From Lepus europaeus (Eukaryota > Chordata > Mammalia > Lagomorpha > Leporidae), in the NCBI RefSeq assembly GCF_033115175.1, contig NC_084831.1, forward strand, positions 76,455,502-76,519,501: a stretch of 64,000 bases of DNA, written 5' to 3'. A model generated the notes under the pieces. That model was not told the origin of the DNA. It ran no database searches and worked only from the letters and a program-made list of their open reading frames with translations. Below, in pieces: positions 10,891 through 21,835 of the stretch. The position numbers were made by a program, and so were the translations under genes. How positions within the stretch are numbered: the stretch's first letter is position 1; each line of letters begins with the position of its first letter.

Positions 10891-12352
10891 TTTTTTTCTT
10901 TTTTTTCAACTTTTATTTAATAAATATAAATTTCCAAAGTACAACTTTTGAATTATAGTGGCTTTTCCCCCATAACCTCCCTCCCACCCACAACCATCCC
11001 ATCTCCCACTCCCTCTCCTATCCCATTCACATCAAGATTCATTTTCAATTATCTTTATATGCAGAAGATCAATTTTGTGTATACTAAGTAAAGATTTCAA
11101 CAGACTGCGCCCACAAAGACACACAAAGTATAGAGTACTGTTTGAGTAGTAGTTTTACCATTAATTCTCATAGTACAACACATTAAGGACAGAGGTCCTA
11201 CATTGGGAGTAGGTGCACAGTGACTCCTGTTGTTGATTTAGCAATTGACACTCTTACTTATGACGTCAGGAATCACCCAAGGCTCTTGTCAGGAGCTGCC
11301 AAGGTTATGGAAGCCTCTTGAGTTCGCCAACTCCGATCTGATTTAGACAAGGTCATAGTCAAAGTGGAAGTTCTCTCCTCCCTTCAGAGAAAGATACCTC
11401 CTTCTTTGATGGCCTGTTCTTTCCTCTGGGATCTCACTCACAGAGATCTTTCATTTAGGGTTTTTTGTTTGTTTGTTTGTTTGTTTGTTTTTTCCCAGAG
11501 TGTCTTGGTTTTCCATGCCTGCGAAACTCTCATGGGCTTTTTAGCCTGATCCGAATGCCTTAAGGGCTGATTCTGAGGCCAGAGTGCTGTTTAGGACATT
11601 TGCCATTCTATGAATCTGTTGTGTATCCTGCTTCCCATGTAGGATCATTCTCTCCTTTTTAATTCTATCAGTTAGTATTAGCAGACACTGGTCTTATTTA
11701 TGTAATCCCCTTGATAATTAATCCTATCATTATGACCATTTATGAACTTAAACTGATCACTTTAACAAGTAAGATGGCATTGGTACATGCCACCTTGATG
11801 GGATTGAACTGGAATCCCCTGGCACGTTTCTAACTCTACCATTTGGGGCAAGTCCAAGTGAGCATGTGCCAAACTGTATATCTCCTCCCCCTCTTATTCC
11901 CACTCTTGTATTTAACAGGGATCATTTTTCAGTGAACTTTAAACACGTAAGAATAATTGTGTGTTAATTAAAGAGTTCAACCAATGGTATTAAGTAGAAC
12001 AAAGAAATACTAAAAGGAATAAAGCAGTAAGTTGCTCCTCCATAGTCAGGACAATGGCTCATCAAGACATTGTTTCTCATAAGGTCCATTCCACTTCAAC
12101 AGGTTTCCTTTTAGGTGCTCAGTTAGCTGTCACCGATCGGGGAGAACATATGATATTTGTCCCTTTGGGACTGGCTTATTTCACTCAGCACAATGTTTTC
12201 CAGATTCCTCCATTTTATGCAAATGACCAGATTTCATTTTTTTTTACTGCTGTATAGTATTCTATAGAGTAAATATCCCATATTTTCTTTATCCAGTCAT
12301 CTGTTGATGAGCATTTAGGTTGCTTCCATATCTTAGCTATTGTGAATTGAGC
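10891..12352 (-). mobile_element. Young lagomorph L1, 5'-truncated, antisense
   Basis: It reads in reverse as poly-A, L1 3' UTR (to about 12130), then the last part of ORF2 (about 12130-12352). It matches the other L1 3' ends in this window (22662-24002, 39500-40800) over its full length. A perfect 15-bp target-site duplication, TTCAGCTTTAGTTTT, lies at 10876-10890 and 12353-12367. An internal tract that is poly-A in the other copies is here a (GTTT)n run (11461-11492) on the + strand. No functional ORF remains. Confidence 0.93.
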
Positions 12353-12525
12353 TTCAGCTTTAGTTTTAATACTTGGTCTTTTCTAAAGGATGCATGTGAT
12401 ATTGGGTAAATCTCTTTCACCTCATTAGGTTTTATTTCCTCCTTTGTAAAGTAAGAGTTGAATTAGATTTTTCTACTTTTTTCTCACCAAGGAATATTTA
12501 GATTTTCTTTGTCAAACCTTACTTT

Positions 12526-12861
12526 AAAAAAAAAAAGATTTATCTTACTTATTTCAGAAGCAGACTTACAGACATGGGGAAAGACTGAAAGAGAGATCTT
12601 TCATTTGCTGGTTCACTCCCCAAATGTACTCAGTGTCAGAGCTGAGGCAATTGGAAGCCAGGATCCAGGGGCCAGGAGCTTCTTCTGGGTCTCCCATGTG
12701 AGAATGCTGACTCAAGCACTTGGGCCATCATCTACTGCTTTTCCAGGCCATTGGCAGAGAGCTGGATTGGGAGAGGAAAAGCCAGGACACCAATCAGCAC
12801 CCATATGGTGTGCTGGTGCCACAGGCAGAGGCTTAACCTGCTACACCACAGCGCTGTCCTC
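12526..12861 (-). mobile_element. C-SINE (older type), antisense
   Basis: A-rich/(AGATTTAT) tail, then 'gctggttcactccccaaatg', then 'caggagcttcttctgggtctcccatgtg', ending in the head at 'ctacaccacagcgctg'. CpG sites are mostly decayed, so it is older than CSINE2 copies. No clean target-site duplication was found. Confidence 0.88.
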
Positions 12862-13790
12862 CAGATCTTACATTTTAAAATTTGTTTCCAATTAAGCAAA
12901 TTGTGTTCATTATTTTGTTTTCTAACTATTGCTAAAGACCTCTGAATCTACCAAATCAGAATTTGGGATCGGCATTATCACTGAAAAATTGCTTTAGTAT
13001 CAATCTTACAACAATAATTTCACTTGATTTTTCTCTGAGATTTAAAATAATGAAAATACCTTATGATCATGTCACATAGATTTGCAGACTTTTTAAATTT
13101 TTTCAACAAATATTCAATAAATACTGTATTAGGTACTACAATATTAGATGTTAAGGGAATAAAACTTGCTTGTAATACTATTCCAAATTGATGGAGAAAC
13201 TGGCAAAGCATAGCCAAATTAAGCAGAAATTAAAAAAAATATAATGATATATCTGTAATTGAAATGTTATATCAAGAGAAATTATATCAACTTCATCATT
13301 GAAGGAAACAAAGAACATTAAGACCAAAGCCTATTTGTCAATATTCACCTCAATAGAGGGACACCTTTTCTGAGTTGCTTGTCTAAAGTATGATTTATTG
13401 AACCAGGCTTCTCAGAGATACACATTGAAAACTAGGGTTCAGGCTTAATTTTGCTTAACCACAAAACATATTCTATATACAATATCTATTATATATAAAA
13501 GGCTCTAAGAAGTCACAAATTCTCTCAAATGATTTATCAGGGAACATACTTTTGCAGAAAACAAAATCATATCTCAGTCTAGGATTTGCTAAATATGGAT
13601 TTTAAATTAAATTATACTGTAGTAGACCTTGTTTCATGATCACATGGTTTTATATCCCAGCACCTATAGATTTGACATTACCAGCCTTCACTTGGCAGTC
13701 TACAACATATGCTTAAAAAAAAAAGCTTAGTGGAATTCATTGAAGTTGCTACAAAGATAGTAAAGATAGTGTTAAAATTAATAAATTTCT
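12862..13790. other. AT-rich DNA, nothing recognised
   Basis: About 0.9 kb of AT-rich unique-looking sequence without credible frames or repeats. Confidence 0.45.
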
Positions 13791-14131
13791 GGGCCGGCAC
13801 TCTGGTGTAGTGGGTAAAGTTGCCACCTGCAGTGCCAGCATCTCCTATGGGCGCTGGTTAGAGATCCAGCTGCTCCATTCTGATCCAGCTCTCTGCTGTG
13901 GCCTGGGAAAGCAGTAGAAGACGGCCCAAGTCCTTTGGCCCCTGCTCCCATGTGAGAGACCTGGAAGAAGCTCCTGGCTCCTGGCTTCAGATCGGCACAG
14001 CTCCAGCCCTTGTGGCCAACTGGGGAGTGAGCCAGTGGATGGAAGAACTTTCTCTCTCTCTCCCTCTTTGCCTCTCCTTCTTTCTCTTTATAACTCTTTC
14101 AAGTAAAATAAATAATAAATCTAAAAAAAAT
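13791..14131 (+). mobile_element. C-SINE (older type)
   Basis: Starts GGGCCGGCACTCTGGTGTAG, continues with 'gtaaagttgccacctgcagtgccagcat', a CT-rich stretch 14050-14090 and an (AAATAAAT)-type tail. It belongs to the group lacking the TGTCAAAA tail. Confidence 0.9.
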
Positions 14132-14234
14132 TAATACTTCTCACACATCACTTAGTATTCTAAGAATGGATTTTTTTTCTTGAGTTCCTGACCAAGATAA
14201 TGACTTGTATTTCATGAACAATTTGTGTGTTATT

Positions 14235-14872
14235 AATCATGTTTATGCCATAATAATTGGTCTTTGTTGGCAGAAAACAGTATTTCTTTCATGTGTCAAT
14301 TGGCCATTTGAATTTACTTTTCTGAAAAATTCCTGTTAAATTACTTTCTTAACTTGATTATTTGTTTTCTTGTTGAGTTTTCTGAGCTCTTTATAGATTC
14401 TAGATATTAATCCTTTATCATTTTTGAAGTTTGCAAATATTTTCTCCCATCTTTTTAGTTACATCTTTGTTTTGCAGTGCAGAAGCTTCTCAGCTTGATG
14501 TGATCCCATGTGTCAATTTTGGCTTTGATTGCCTGAGATCTTTTCCAAGAAGTTTTTGCCTATGTCAATGTCTTGCCAACTTTCCCCAATGTTATCTGGT
14601 AATTTTATGCTATTGGGTAGTAGATTCAGGACTTTGATCAATTTTGAATGGATTTTGCATAAGGTGTAAGGTAGAGATCTTATTTCATACTTTTGCATGC
14701 GGAGATCTGCTTTTCCCAGCATCATTTGTTGAAGAGACTGTCCTTGCTCCAGGGATTGATTTTAGCTTCTTTGTCAAAGTGAAGCTGGTTGTAGATGCAT
14801 GGACTGATTCCTGGAGCTTTTATTCTGTTCCATTGGCCTATATGTCTATTTTTAATAGACTTTTTTTTTACA
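14235..14872 (-). mobile_element. L1 ORF2 C-terminal-half fragment, antisense
   Basis: The stretch from 'gagttttctgagctctttatagattctagatattaatcc' to 'tctgttccattggcctatatgtc' is the classic antisense ORF2 segment just upstream of the C-terminal domain. In reverse frames it keeps the SRDxxxEINPxSKDSLFNK-type ending region (14722-14910 frame). It has no L1 3' UTR of its own on its low side, so it is either internally broken or 3'-truncated. Confidence 0.8.
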
Positions 14873-15775
14873 GAAGCTTTAGTTTCACTGCAAAGTTTAG
14901 AAGAAGGCATAGAGATTTACCATATACTCCTCTCCCCACATCACAGTCTCTTCCATCATCAACATCCCACAGCTGATGGACTACTTTGAACATCATTATT
15001 ACCCAAAGCCCATACTGTACAATAAGGTTTAGTCTTATATGTACATCCTACAGTTTTGGATGAAAGTATGCAGACATTTATCCACTACTGTAGTATTATG
15101 CTAAATGATTTCTCTTTCCACAAATCCCCAGTGTTCTGCCTATTCTTCCCTCCCTTCCCTCTAGTCCTTGGCAACTACTAATCTTTTTAGTGTTTACATA
15201 GTTTTGCTTTTTCCAGAATGTATAAAATTACCTTCCTAATGCAGAGTCTTTGAGACTGGCTTCTTTCATTTAGTCACATGCATTTAGGTTCTTCCATATC
15301 TTTTCATGCCTTCATGACTCATTTCCTCTGATCACCAGGTATATAGTTCATTGTTTGGATATCAGTTTATTTATTCACTCATCCACTGAAAGATATTTAA
15401 TTATTTCCAAGTTTTATCAATTATGAATAAAAGTGCTATAAATGTCTGTGTGCCAGTTTTTGCATGAACATAGCCTTCAACTCCCTTCAAATAAATATCA
15501 AAAAGTGTGATTCATCGGTTGGTAAGTGTCTGTTCAGCTTTGCATGTGTTTGCATTCTTACCAGCAGTGAACAAAATTCCTTTTCCTCCACATCTTCACC
15601 AGCATTTGATACTGTCATATTTCAAATTCTGGCCATTATAAGTGGTGTGTAGTGGTATCTCATTGTTGTTTTAATCTGCACTTTCCTGATGATATATGCT
15701 GTGGAGGAGTGCCTATTCATATACTCATTTGACATCTGTTACATGTAGCATTTTAAAAAATGTGTTAATGGATCA
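14873..15775 (-). mobile_element. Older L1 (L1M type) 3' UTR plus ORF2 end, antisense
   Basis: It begins with a T-run and an old L1 3' UTR ('catcccacagctgatggac..ttattacccaaagcccatac'). It then reads into antisense ORF2 end with 'ggcaactactaatc', 'tggcttctttcatttagtc', 'agtgttgtctcattgttgttttaatctgcactttcctgatg'. Because the order starts again from a 3' end, this is a separate and older element from the fragment at 14235-14872, which probably inserted next to it. Confidence 0.75.
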
Positions 15776-15789
15776 TATTCTATGTTTTA

Positions 15790-15985
15790 TTTTTTAAATT
15801 TAAGAGTTACAGAGAGAGAAAAGGAGGGACAGAGACATCTTCCATTGGTTGATTCACTCTTCAAATGGCTGCAATGATGAGGGCTTTGCCAGGTCAAACC
15901 CAGGAGCCTTAAGCATCATGCAGGTCTCCCACATGGATGCAAGCGCCCAAACATTAGGCTCTCTTCCCCTGATTTACCATCTTGG
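15790..15985 (-). mobile_element. Decayed C-SINE fragment, antisense
   Basis: 'aatttaagagttacagagagagaaaaggagggacagagacatcttcc' is a reversed SINE tail and CT stretch. It is followed by 'ttcactcttcaaatggctgcaatg' and 'gcaggtctcccacatggatgcaag'. The head half is missing. Confidence 0.7.
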
Positions 15986-16009
15986 AGCTTAAGATTTAAT
16001 GGCAGACAC

Positions 16010-16580
16010 AAGTAATAAAACTTTGAATCCTGAAATGTAAATCACATATTGTGTTATAAAGTGACAAACCCATGGAAGAAGAAAACATGGTGCAAGGTAA
16101 GGTAGCATAGTTGTGTAGGGAGTGGAAATGTGGGTTACAACTTTAATTATGATTAAGGCAGGTCTTATTAAAAATGTGACACTAGCAAAGACTTGAATTA
16201 GGTGGGGAAGTTAACCATCTGGTGAGCTTTCACTTCTAGGATAGAAACAAGTACAAAAGGCTTTGTCTAGGAAGGTACCAGGTGTACTGAGCGAAGAGAA
16301 ATAGACAGTTGTGTAAGGAGCAGAGGGAATGAGTGCGGAAAGCCAAAGGCTGAAGGTAAGAGAGCTCAACTGTGGTCAGTTGTGTTAGTTCTGGAAGATC
16401 TTGGAAGTCATGTGAGGACTCAAAGGTTTATTCTGAGTGACATGGTGATATCGTAAGAATTTTCGAAGAGGAGGTACATGATTTGAGTTTTGTGTAAAAA
16501 GGTTCTTTCCAACAGCTATGTTAGAAATAAATTCTGTATGTTGGTGATGAGCACATTCAGAACTACTCATTAGGTGGCCA
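16010..16580 (-). mobile_element. L2 relic, antisense
   Basis: An AG-rich + strand with 'caaaggctttgtctaggaaggtacc' and 'tctggaagatcttggaagtc..gtttattctgagtgacatgg' follows the antisense L2 3' domain. In that domain the order is 'caaaggcctggagg', then 'ttggactttattctgta..ggg', then 'catgatcagatttgcattt'. Recognition is by order of weak matches. Confidence 0.5.
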
Positions 16581-16589
16581 TTTCAAGGG

Positions 16590-16915
16590 TGAGAATTTGG
16601 TGCAGCAGTTAGCATGGTACTTGGAATGTCCCCATCCTACATCTAAGTTCCTGGGTTCAAGTCATAGCTCTGCTTCCTGCTAATATGCACCCCGAGAGGC
16701 AGCTGGTGATGGCTCAACTATCTGGGTCTCCGCCACCTATATGGGAGCCTGAGATTGACTTCTGGACATTGATTTCATAAAGGACTAGTGTTGACTATTG
16801 TGGACATTTAGATTTCCAGAGTGAACCAGTAGATGAAAATCTCTCTCTCTCTCTCTCTCTCTGTCCTCCTTAACCTCCCCATGTTAAGTAAGTAAAGATC
16901 TTTTAAACTTTTGTT
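16590..16915 (+). mobile_element. Old, decayed C-SINE
   Basis: 'tttggtgcagcagttagcatggtacttggaatgtcc' is a decayed head, then 'ctgggttcaagtcatagctctgcttcc' the B-box region, ending with a (CT)n run at 16840-16863 and 'taagtaagtaaagatctttt'. It is separated from the next SINE by only about 17 bases. Confidence 0.75.
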
Positions 16916-16932
16916 TAAAAGAAAGCCAATAT

Positions 16933-17279
16933 AGGCTGGCACTCTGACATAACGGGTAAAGATGCCACCTGCAGTGCTGATATCCAATATGGATGCTTGC
17001 TCGAGTCCCAGCTGCTCCACTTCCAATCCAGCTCTTTGCTATGGCCTGGGAAAGCAGTAGAAGGAAGCCAAAGGCCTTGTGCCCCTGCACACCCTGCACA
17101 CACATGGGAGACCTGGAAGAAGTTCCTGGCTCCTAGCTTTGGAATGCAGCTCCCGCTTTTGTGGCTACTGGGGAGTGAACAACCGGATGAAAGACTTCTC
17201 TGTCTCTGTCTCTGTCTCTCTCTGCCTCTCTGCCTCTCTGTAATTCTGTATTTAAAATAAATAAACAGACTTAAAAAAT
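16933..17279 (+). mobile_element. C-SINE (older type)
   Basis: GGCTGGCACTCTGACATAACGGGTAAAG starts the copy, which ends with (CTCTGT) repeats and 'aaataaataaacagac'. An imperfect target-site duplication of about 17 bp, TAAAAGAAAGCCAATATA versus TAAAAGAAAGCCAGAATA, lies at 16916-16932 and 17280-17297. Confidence 0.9.
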
Positions 17280-17297
17280 AAAAGAAAGCCAGAATAA

Positions 17298-17739
17298 TAA
17301 TGCAGGAGAGAAATGGTCAAGCACAGACCACAGTAGTGGAGCTGGACGATAAGAAAGTGGTAAGAATATTTGACAAATTGTGTGTTGATGAGAGGATCGA
17401 ATGTAGGAGACGAGCAGAGGATGTAGGAGGAGAACTGCTGGAAAATGTTCTTTGCTAAATATCTGCTGGAATCTGGTGCACATGTGAAGAAATGGCTTTC
17501 AATAGTAATGCATGCAGTTCACCACAGGCAACGTGGTGGACAGCAGAGAGAGTTGGTTTCTATGCGAAACATGGGTAGATGTGGTGAGGATATGTGATGC
17601 GCTCTTTTAGTCATTTCAATATTCTTCTTAAAATCAGATGTACTGCATTCAGCTGAGAGTAAAGACTGGAAGGAGGTTCTGTACGTATCAAAGAGGGGAA
17701 GACATGAAACTGAAAATCCAGAGGTTAAGAATTAATGGA
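17298..17739 (-). mobile_element. Probable antisense L2 body
   Basis: The + strand is purine-rich: 'aatgcaggagagaaatggtc', 'gtgttgatgagaggatcgaatgtaggag', 'gggggaagacatgaaactg'. This is the character of antisense L2 ORF2 DNA, and it continues the block at 16010-16580. It is a weak match, and the (+) SINEs between the pieces would be insertions into the same L2. Confidence 0.35.
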
Positions 17740-18033
17740 GGCTGGCGCTGCGGCTCACTAGGCTAATCCTCCGCCTGTGGCGCCAGCACCCCGGGTTCTG
17801 TCCCAGTTGCTCCTCTTTCAGTCTAGCTCTCTGCGGTGGCCCAGGAAGGCAGTGGAGGAGGCTGGCCCAAGTGCTTGGGCCCTGCACCTGCATGGGAGAC
17901 CAGGAGGAAGCACCTGGCTCCTGGCTTCGAATCGCCAGTTGTAGAGGCCATTTGGGGGGTGAACCAATGGAAAAGGAAGACTTTTCTCTCTGTCTCTCTC
18001 TCTCTTACTGTCTAACTCTGCCTGTCAAAAAAA
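17740..18033 (+). mobile_element. C-SINE (CSINE2-like, internally shortened)
   Basis: Starts GGCTGGCGCTGCGGCTCACTAG and ends TGTCAAAAAAAA. A perfect 10-bp target-site duplication, AATTAATGGA, is at 17730-17739 and 18034-18043. Compared with the copies at 5259 and 49644, a short segment is missing after 'ccccgggttctgtcc', where the 'agtcccggtcggggcaccgatcc' part should be. Confidence 0.93.
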
Positions 18034-18043
18034 AATTAATGGA

Positions 18044-19357
18044 ATAGGAAATAGTGTGATTGCCTGGCTAATAAACCTCTCAAGAGGTTTATTATTATGA
18101 ATTTAAATTGAGACAAGTATGGGTGTCATATATTTTATCTCTATTTTTGCTCTAGAATTTCAAGTGTAGAGAATGCTGATCTGGATTTAACCAAATTGTG
18201 TCCTTGTCAAACAAGTAAAATTGATATAAGGCAGGAAAATATGATTGTGTGCATTAGGAAGTGATTGTAAGGATTAGTCCCCAGAAATAAATAGGTAAAG
18301 AAGGGAATGAGAATATCAAGAAGTTGAGGGACAGTGAAAAGTTGCTTGAATCAATTGACTAATATCTGAGTGATATTAATGAGTTCCATTTTCCAACTAG
18401 AGAAAGAAAAGTGGAATGATAGATAGTATCAATCATAAAGAAGGGCAAGTGCAATGAAAATATGGAATGTTTTGTTTTTGAAGATGACATATAACAAGAT
18501 ACATAAGGTAGGTGGAAAAAGGAAATCACTGGAATATGGAATTAGATGATCAGAGAATTTACCGTGTTGGAAGAAACATCTACATAAATTATTAAAATAA
18601 CCATGGTTAAAAAAGGGCTGTTGTCCATGAGAAGCAAGCCTGAAGCCAAAAGAGTCAAGAAATCAATGGATCAATGGGATGAGCCTGGGAATGTAAGAAT
18701 AGCAGTAACAATTAAAGGTATTGGATGGTACAGAGGACATGAGATTCAAGTAAAAGGAATTTTGAAGAGGAAGAAAAAGGGACTCATTTGAAAGTAAAAG
18801 CGAGTAGTTAAAGTGTTTACTGAACTTCAGATCCAAAAAAAGAGAAAGGCCATGGGAATAAAAATAGCCATCATCTAACATATTTGCAAGGAAACTTTCT
18901 GCTTTCATGGAGCCATGTTTTCATTAATTAAAGAAAGCCAAGAAAACAACAGAAAAGGGGTTGTAGATGCAGAGAATTTTGCTAAAGCTCAGCTGTGAAT
19001 TCCAGAGGGCAAAATGGACACACAGGCAGAAGATAGAGAAATGTAAAAATGGGTACGGACTTGAATAGAGTGTCATGGCAGTTAGGGTTTAGGAAATGTG
19101 TGAAGTTTGGAGTTCATTCAGGATAAATAGGAAAAGAAGACTTCTATTGAATTAAAAGCTTGGTTTTATCAGGTGTATAGGTATGGGTCGGTAGTGAGCA
19201 TGGATATCTAGTGCTCCCTCTTAATGTACAGGGGAAGCAAGAAAACTAATTCAAGTAAACAAAATACTCGTTGAGCACCTACTAAATATTGTGCATTATC
19301 ATGTGAGCTCACGATTAGGCTCTAACCACAGCACAGTTCTTACCTTTTAAAGCACAC
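18044..19357. other. Purine-rich DNA of unresolved origin
   Basis: This is a 1.3-kb block with a purine-rich + strand, a 62-codon basic + strand frame at 18603-18791 and an 81-codon minus frame across it. The basic frame (KKGLLSMRSKPEAKRVKKSM..) looks interesting but ends after 62 codons and has no upstream signal. It sits between antisense L2 pieces, so an eroded L2 body is likely. No call beyond that. Confidence 0.3.
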
Positions 19358-19486
19358 ATGTGTGTGTATGTGTGTGTGTGTGAGACACATAAGAGAGGAA
19401 TTACTTCATGAATCAAATCAATCAGGAGATATCTTCATTTCCAAAATGCTTTAATAGAGTCTATATGTATCCTTCAATAATGTTCC
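19358..19486. repeat. Copy A of a local ~130-bp direct duplication (TG tract plus unique flank)
   Basis: A (TG)n tract at 19358-19380 is followed by 'gagacacataagagaggaattac..', ending 'tttaatagagtctatatg..'. The same order, at about three quarters identity by eye, occurs at 19892-20022. Both copies are on the + strand, about 535 bp apart. Confidence 0.75.
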
Positions 19487-19891
19487 AACCAAAGTACAGT
19501 TCTTGCATTATAAAACATACTTTCAAATGAAAAATGCAGAGAATAAACAATTCAATAAAATACTGGGTACAAAGAAGGGCTATAAGAAAGAGGCAGGACA
19601 TAAAGAGCAACATCAGTGTGATTTTATGTGGGATATTTAAGGAAAACCTTGAGAAGATAATCTTTGAGTAAAGCACCAGAATTAAATGAAGAAGTAACAT
19701 TGTAAAATAACCACAGGAGGACAGTTCCAGGCAAAGCAAGAGCAAATACAAACACATTGAGAGATGAAAGCATTTTGTGTATTTAAGTGACAGCAAGGAG
19801 GCCAGTATGCCAGCCGTACAAAAAGGGGGAGAGATGAAGAGTAAAATGAAATTACTTAAGATTGGAGCAGCAGCCAATATCCCATTTGAAA
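19487..19891 (-). mobile_element. L2 3' relic, antisense
   Basis: 'ccttgagaagataatctttgagtaaagc', 'ttccaggcaaagcaagagcaaat' and 'gcaaggaggccagtatgcc' follow the antisense L2 order (gagccttgaaggatg, cattccaggcagagggaacag, aaggcctggaggc). The piece at 22199-22395 is a second copy of the same L2 segment and aligns with this one. A 154-codon minus frame here is AT-driven and hydrophobic, not a gene. Confidence 0.6.
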
Positions 19892-20022
19892 TGTGTGTGT
19901 GTATGTGTGTGTGTGTATGAGACACATGGAAGAGGAATTACCGCATCAAATGGTCAATCAAGACACATATTTACTACTAAAATGTTTAATAGACTCTACT
20001 TATAGACCCTTTAAGAACATTC
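19892..20022. repeat. Copy B of the ~130-bp direct duplication
   Basis: A (TG)n tract at 19892-19918 is followed by 'gagacacatggaagaggaattacc..' and 'tttaatagactctacttatag'. It pairs with 19358-19486. Confidence 0.75.
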
Positions 20023-20122
20023 GTATTTATAGTCTTTAGCAATGTAGAAGGCTGACCACTTCTTCAAACATTTGCCAAAATCAAATTAATACTGATCTTT
20101 ACTTTACACTTAACATTACTGT

Positions 20123-20450
20123 AGGAACCAGCATTGTGGTGAAGTGGGTTAAGCTGCCGCTGGCATCTCATATAGGTTCTGGTTCGTACCCCAGCTGCTC
20201 CACTTCTGATCCTGCTCTCTCTTAATGGTCTGAGAAAAGAGACAAAGATGGCTCAGGTGTTTGAGCCCCTGTCTCATATGAGGGAGACCCTGATAAAATT
20301 CCTGGCTCCTAGCTAGGTTTGGCTCAGCTCTGGCCATTGCAGCCATCTGGGGTGTAACCCTCTGGATGGAAGTTCTTTCTCTGTCTCCCCACCCCCCATA
20401 TCTCTGTAACTCTTTCAAATAAATAAAAAATTAAACAAATAAATAATTGA
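20123..20450 (+). mobile_element. C-SINE (older type)
   Basis: 'GGAACCAGCATTGTGGTGAAGTGGGTTAAGCTGCC' is a diverged head. 'cagctgctccacttctgatcctgctctct' and the (AAATAAAT) tail 20415-20450 complete the element. Confidence 0.85.
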
Positions 20451-20882
20451 AAGTTTTAATGTAAGTATTTAAAATATTTATTTGACACTTGCATATTAGT
20501 TATGCAACATTTTTTCTTACAAATTTATTGGGTTAATCTTCAGATTATATTGAATTTATAGGAGATCTTTGGAATGGATATTAAAAACTTATCACATATT
20601 TTAAAATACAATCTACTGGTCTGTCACTTCTTTTATAGTTTTGTTTGGGTTGCCTTTTCCAAAATAGGCAATTAAAATTTATATGTTGTCAGTTGTGTTA
20701 ACTACATCTCTCATAATTTCCTAATTTTCTATATTCTTAAGATATCTTCTCCTAAAAAATACAAACATCATTTTATATTTCCTTCAAATGTTTATAATTT
20801 ATATTTAAGTAATTAATTAACCCATTAGATATTTTTCCTTGTCCTACCAAATTTAAATTTTTTTTTTAAGATTTGATTTATT
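20451..20882. other. AT-rich DNA ending in a SINE-tail-like fragment
   Basis: AT-rich with no clear family. Bases 20858-20880 (T-run plus AAGATTTGATTTA) look like the first bases of an antisense C-SINE, placed directly against a sense C-SINE at 20883. Confidence 0.4.
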
Positions 20883-21195
20883 GTGGTCAGAGCTGTAATG
20901 TAGCCGGTAAAGCTGCTGCCGGCAGTGCAGGCATACCATATGGGCGCTGGTTTGAGTCCTGGCTGCTTCACTTCCAATTCCTCTCTGCTATGTCCTGAGA
21001 AAGCAGTAGAAAATGGCTCAAGTCTTTGGGCCCCTGCACCCGTGCGGGAGACCCTGAAGAATCTCCTAGCTACTGGCTTCAGATCAGCACAGCTCTGGCC
21101 ATTGCGGCCATCTAGGGAGTGAACCAGTGGATAGAAGCCCCCACCCCCCACCCCGCACCTATCTGTAACTCTACCTTTCAAACAAATAAATTGAA
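20883..21195 (+). mobile_element. C-SINE (older type)
   Basis: 'GTGGTCAGAGCTGTAATGTAGCCGGTAAAGCTGCTGCC' followed by 'atatgggcgctggtttgagtcctggctgcttc', a CCCCCACCCCCC stretch at 21138-21155 where other copies have CT repeats, and tail 'tttcaaacaaataaattg'. Confidence 0.88.
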
Positions 21196-21199
21196 GTAA

Positions 21200-21365
21200 C
21201 TACTGCATTCAACTTCATCTTAGAGACAAGGAAAATTGACATATGTGGAGATGAAGAAGTTTTCATGAAGCCAGAAGACTGGTTAACATTAAAGCCAGAT
21301 CCGAATCCACGGACTTTGTCTCCAAGAGTCAGTAGCTCTATGATATTCTCAATTAGGCAGTTAAA
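21200..21365 (-). mobile_element. MIR SINE relic, antisense
   Basis: 'TTCATCTTAGAGACAAGGAAAATTGA', 'aagccagatccgaatccacggactttgtctcc' and 'agtagctctatgata' follow the antisense MIR core and tRNA-like head ('..acagatgaggaaactga..gattcgaacccaggc..ctctac'). Confidence 0.6.
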
Positions 21366-21584
21366 CTAGATCCCCTAAAGTCTTGGAATTTATTTCGACA
21401 GAATTAAAGTTTCAATTGTGTATTGAGAAATGAATAGAATTTTAATAAATATAAATGTGAAGAAGAGCCTATGCAATAACATGACATTGCAACTTGGTGA
21501 CATTTTTCTAGTTTTGCAGACAAGAACATTGTCACAACTGTGTCAGACACATTGGAGAGTCAGCGTAAGATGACAAAGGAAGTT

Positions 21585-21620
<36 letters not shown>

Positions 21621-21835
21621 TTAGGGCTATGGTTACCACAATAAAAGTTGATATTTTAAGCTGGGAAAGAAGGTAATACTTTAACTGTTGTTAAAGTAAA
21701 GTACAGGATTTAAGAGCAATTTATCAATACCTAGTTCTATAAAACTGCACAAGTTAGTGAACTTTGAACCTTTGGTAAACTCATCTCTTAAATGAGAAGG
21801 TAACAGCTGAACAATGTACCTAAATTAAATAAAGA
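21366..21835. other. Unique AT-rich DNA with a (TTG)n microsatellite
   Basis: Only the microsatellite at 21583-21622 is recognised here. 'ctataaaactgcacaagttagtgaactttgaacctttgg' (21738-21776) faintly resembles a sense MIR core. Confidence 0.45.
21583..21622. repeat. (TTG)n microsatellite, about 12 units
   Basis: Uninterrupted TTG units between T-runs. On the other strand it is (CAA)n. Confidence 0.95.

Noticed and set aside
18603..18791. 62-codon Lys-rich + frame
   Set aside because: Purine-rich composition alone gives Lys and Glu codons; no family, start signal or conservation evidence.
19461..19925. 154-codon minus-strand hydrophobic frame
   Set aside because: It overlaps antisense L2 and a duplicated TG segment; the hydrophobic bias comes from AT-rich and L2 DNA. 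No start context or domain.
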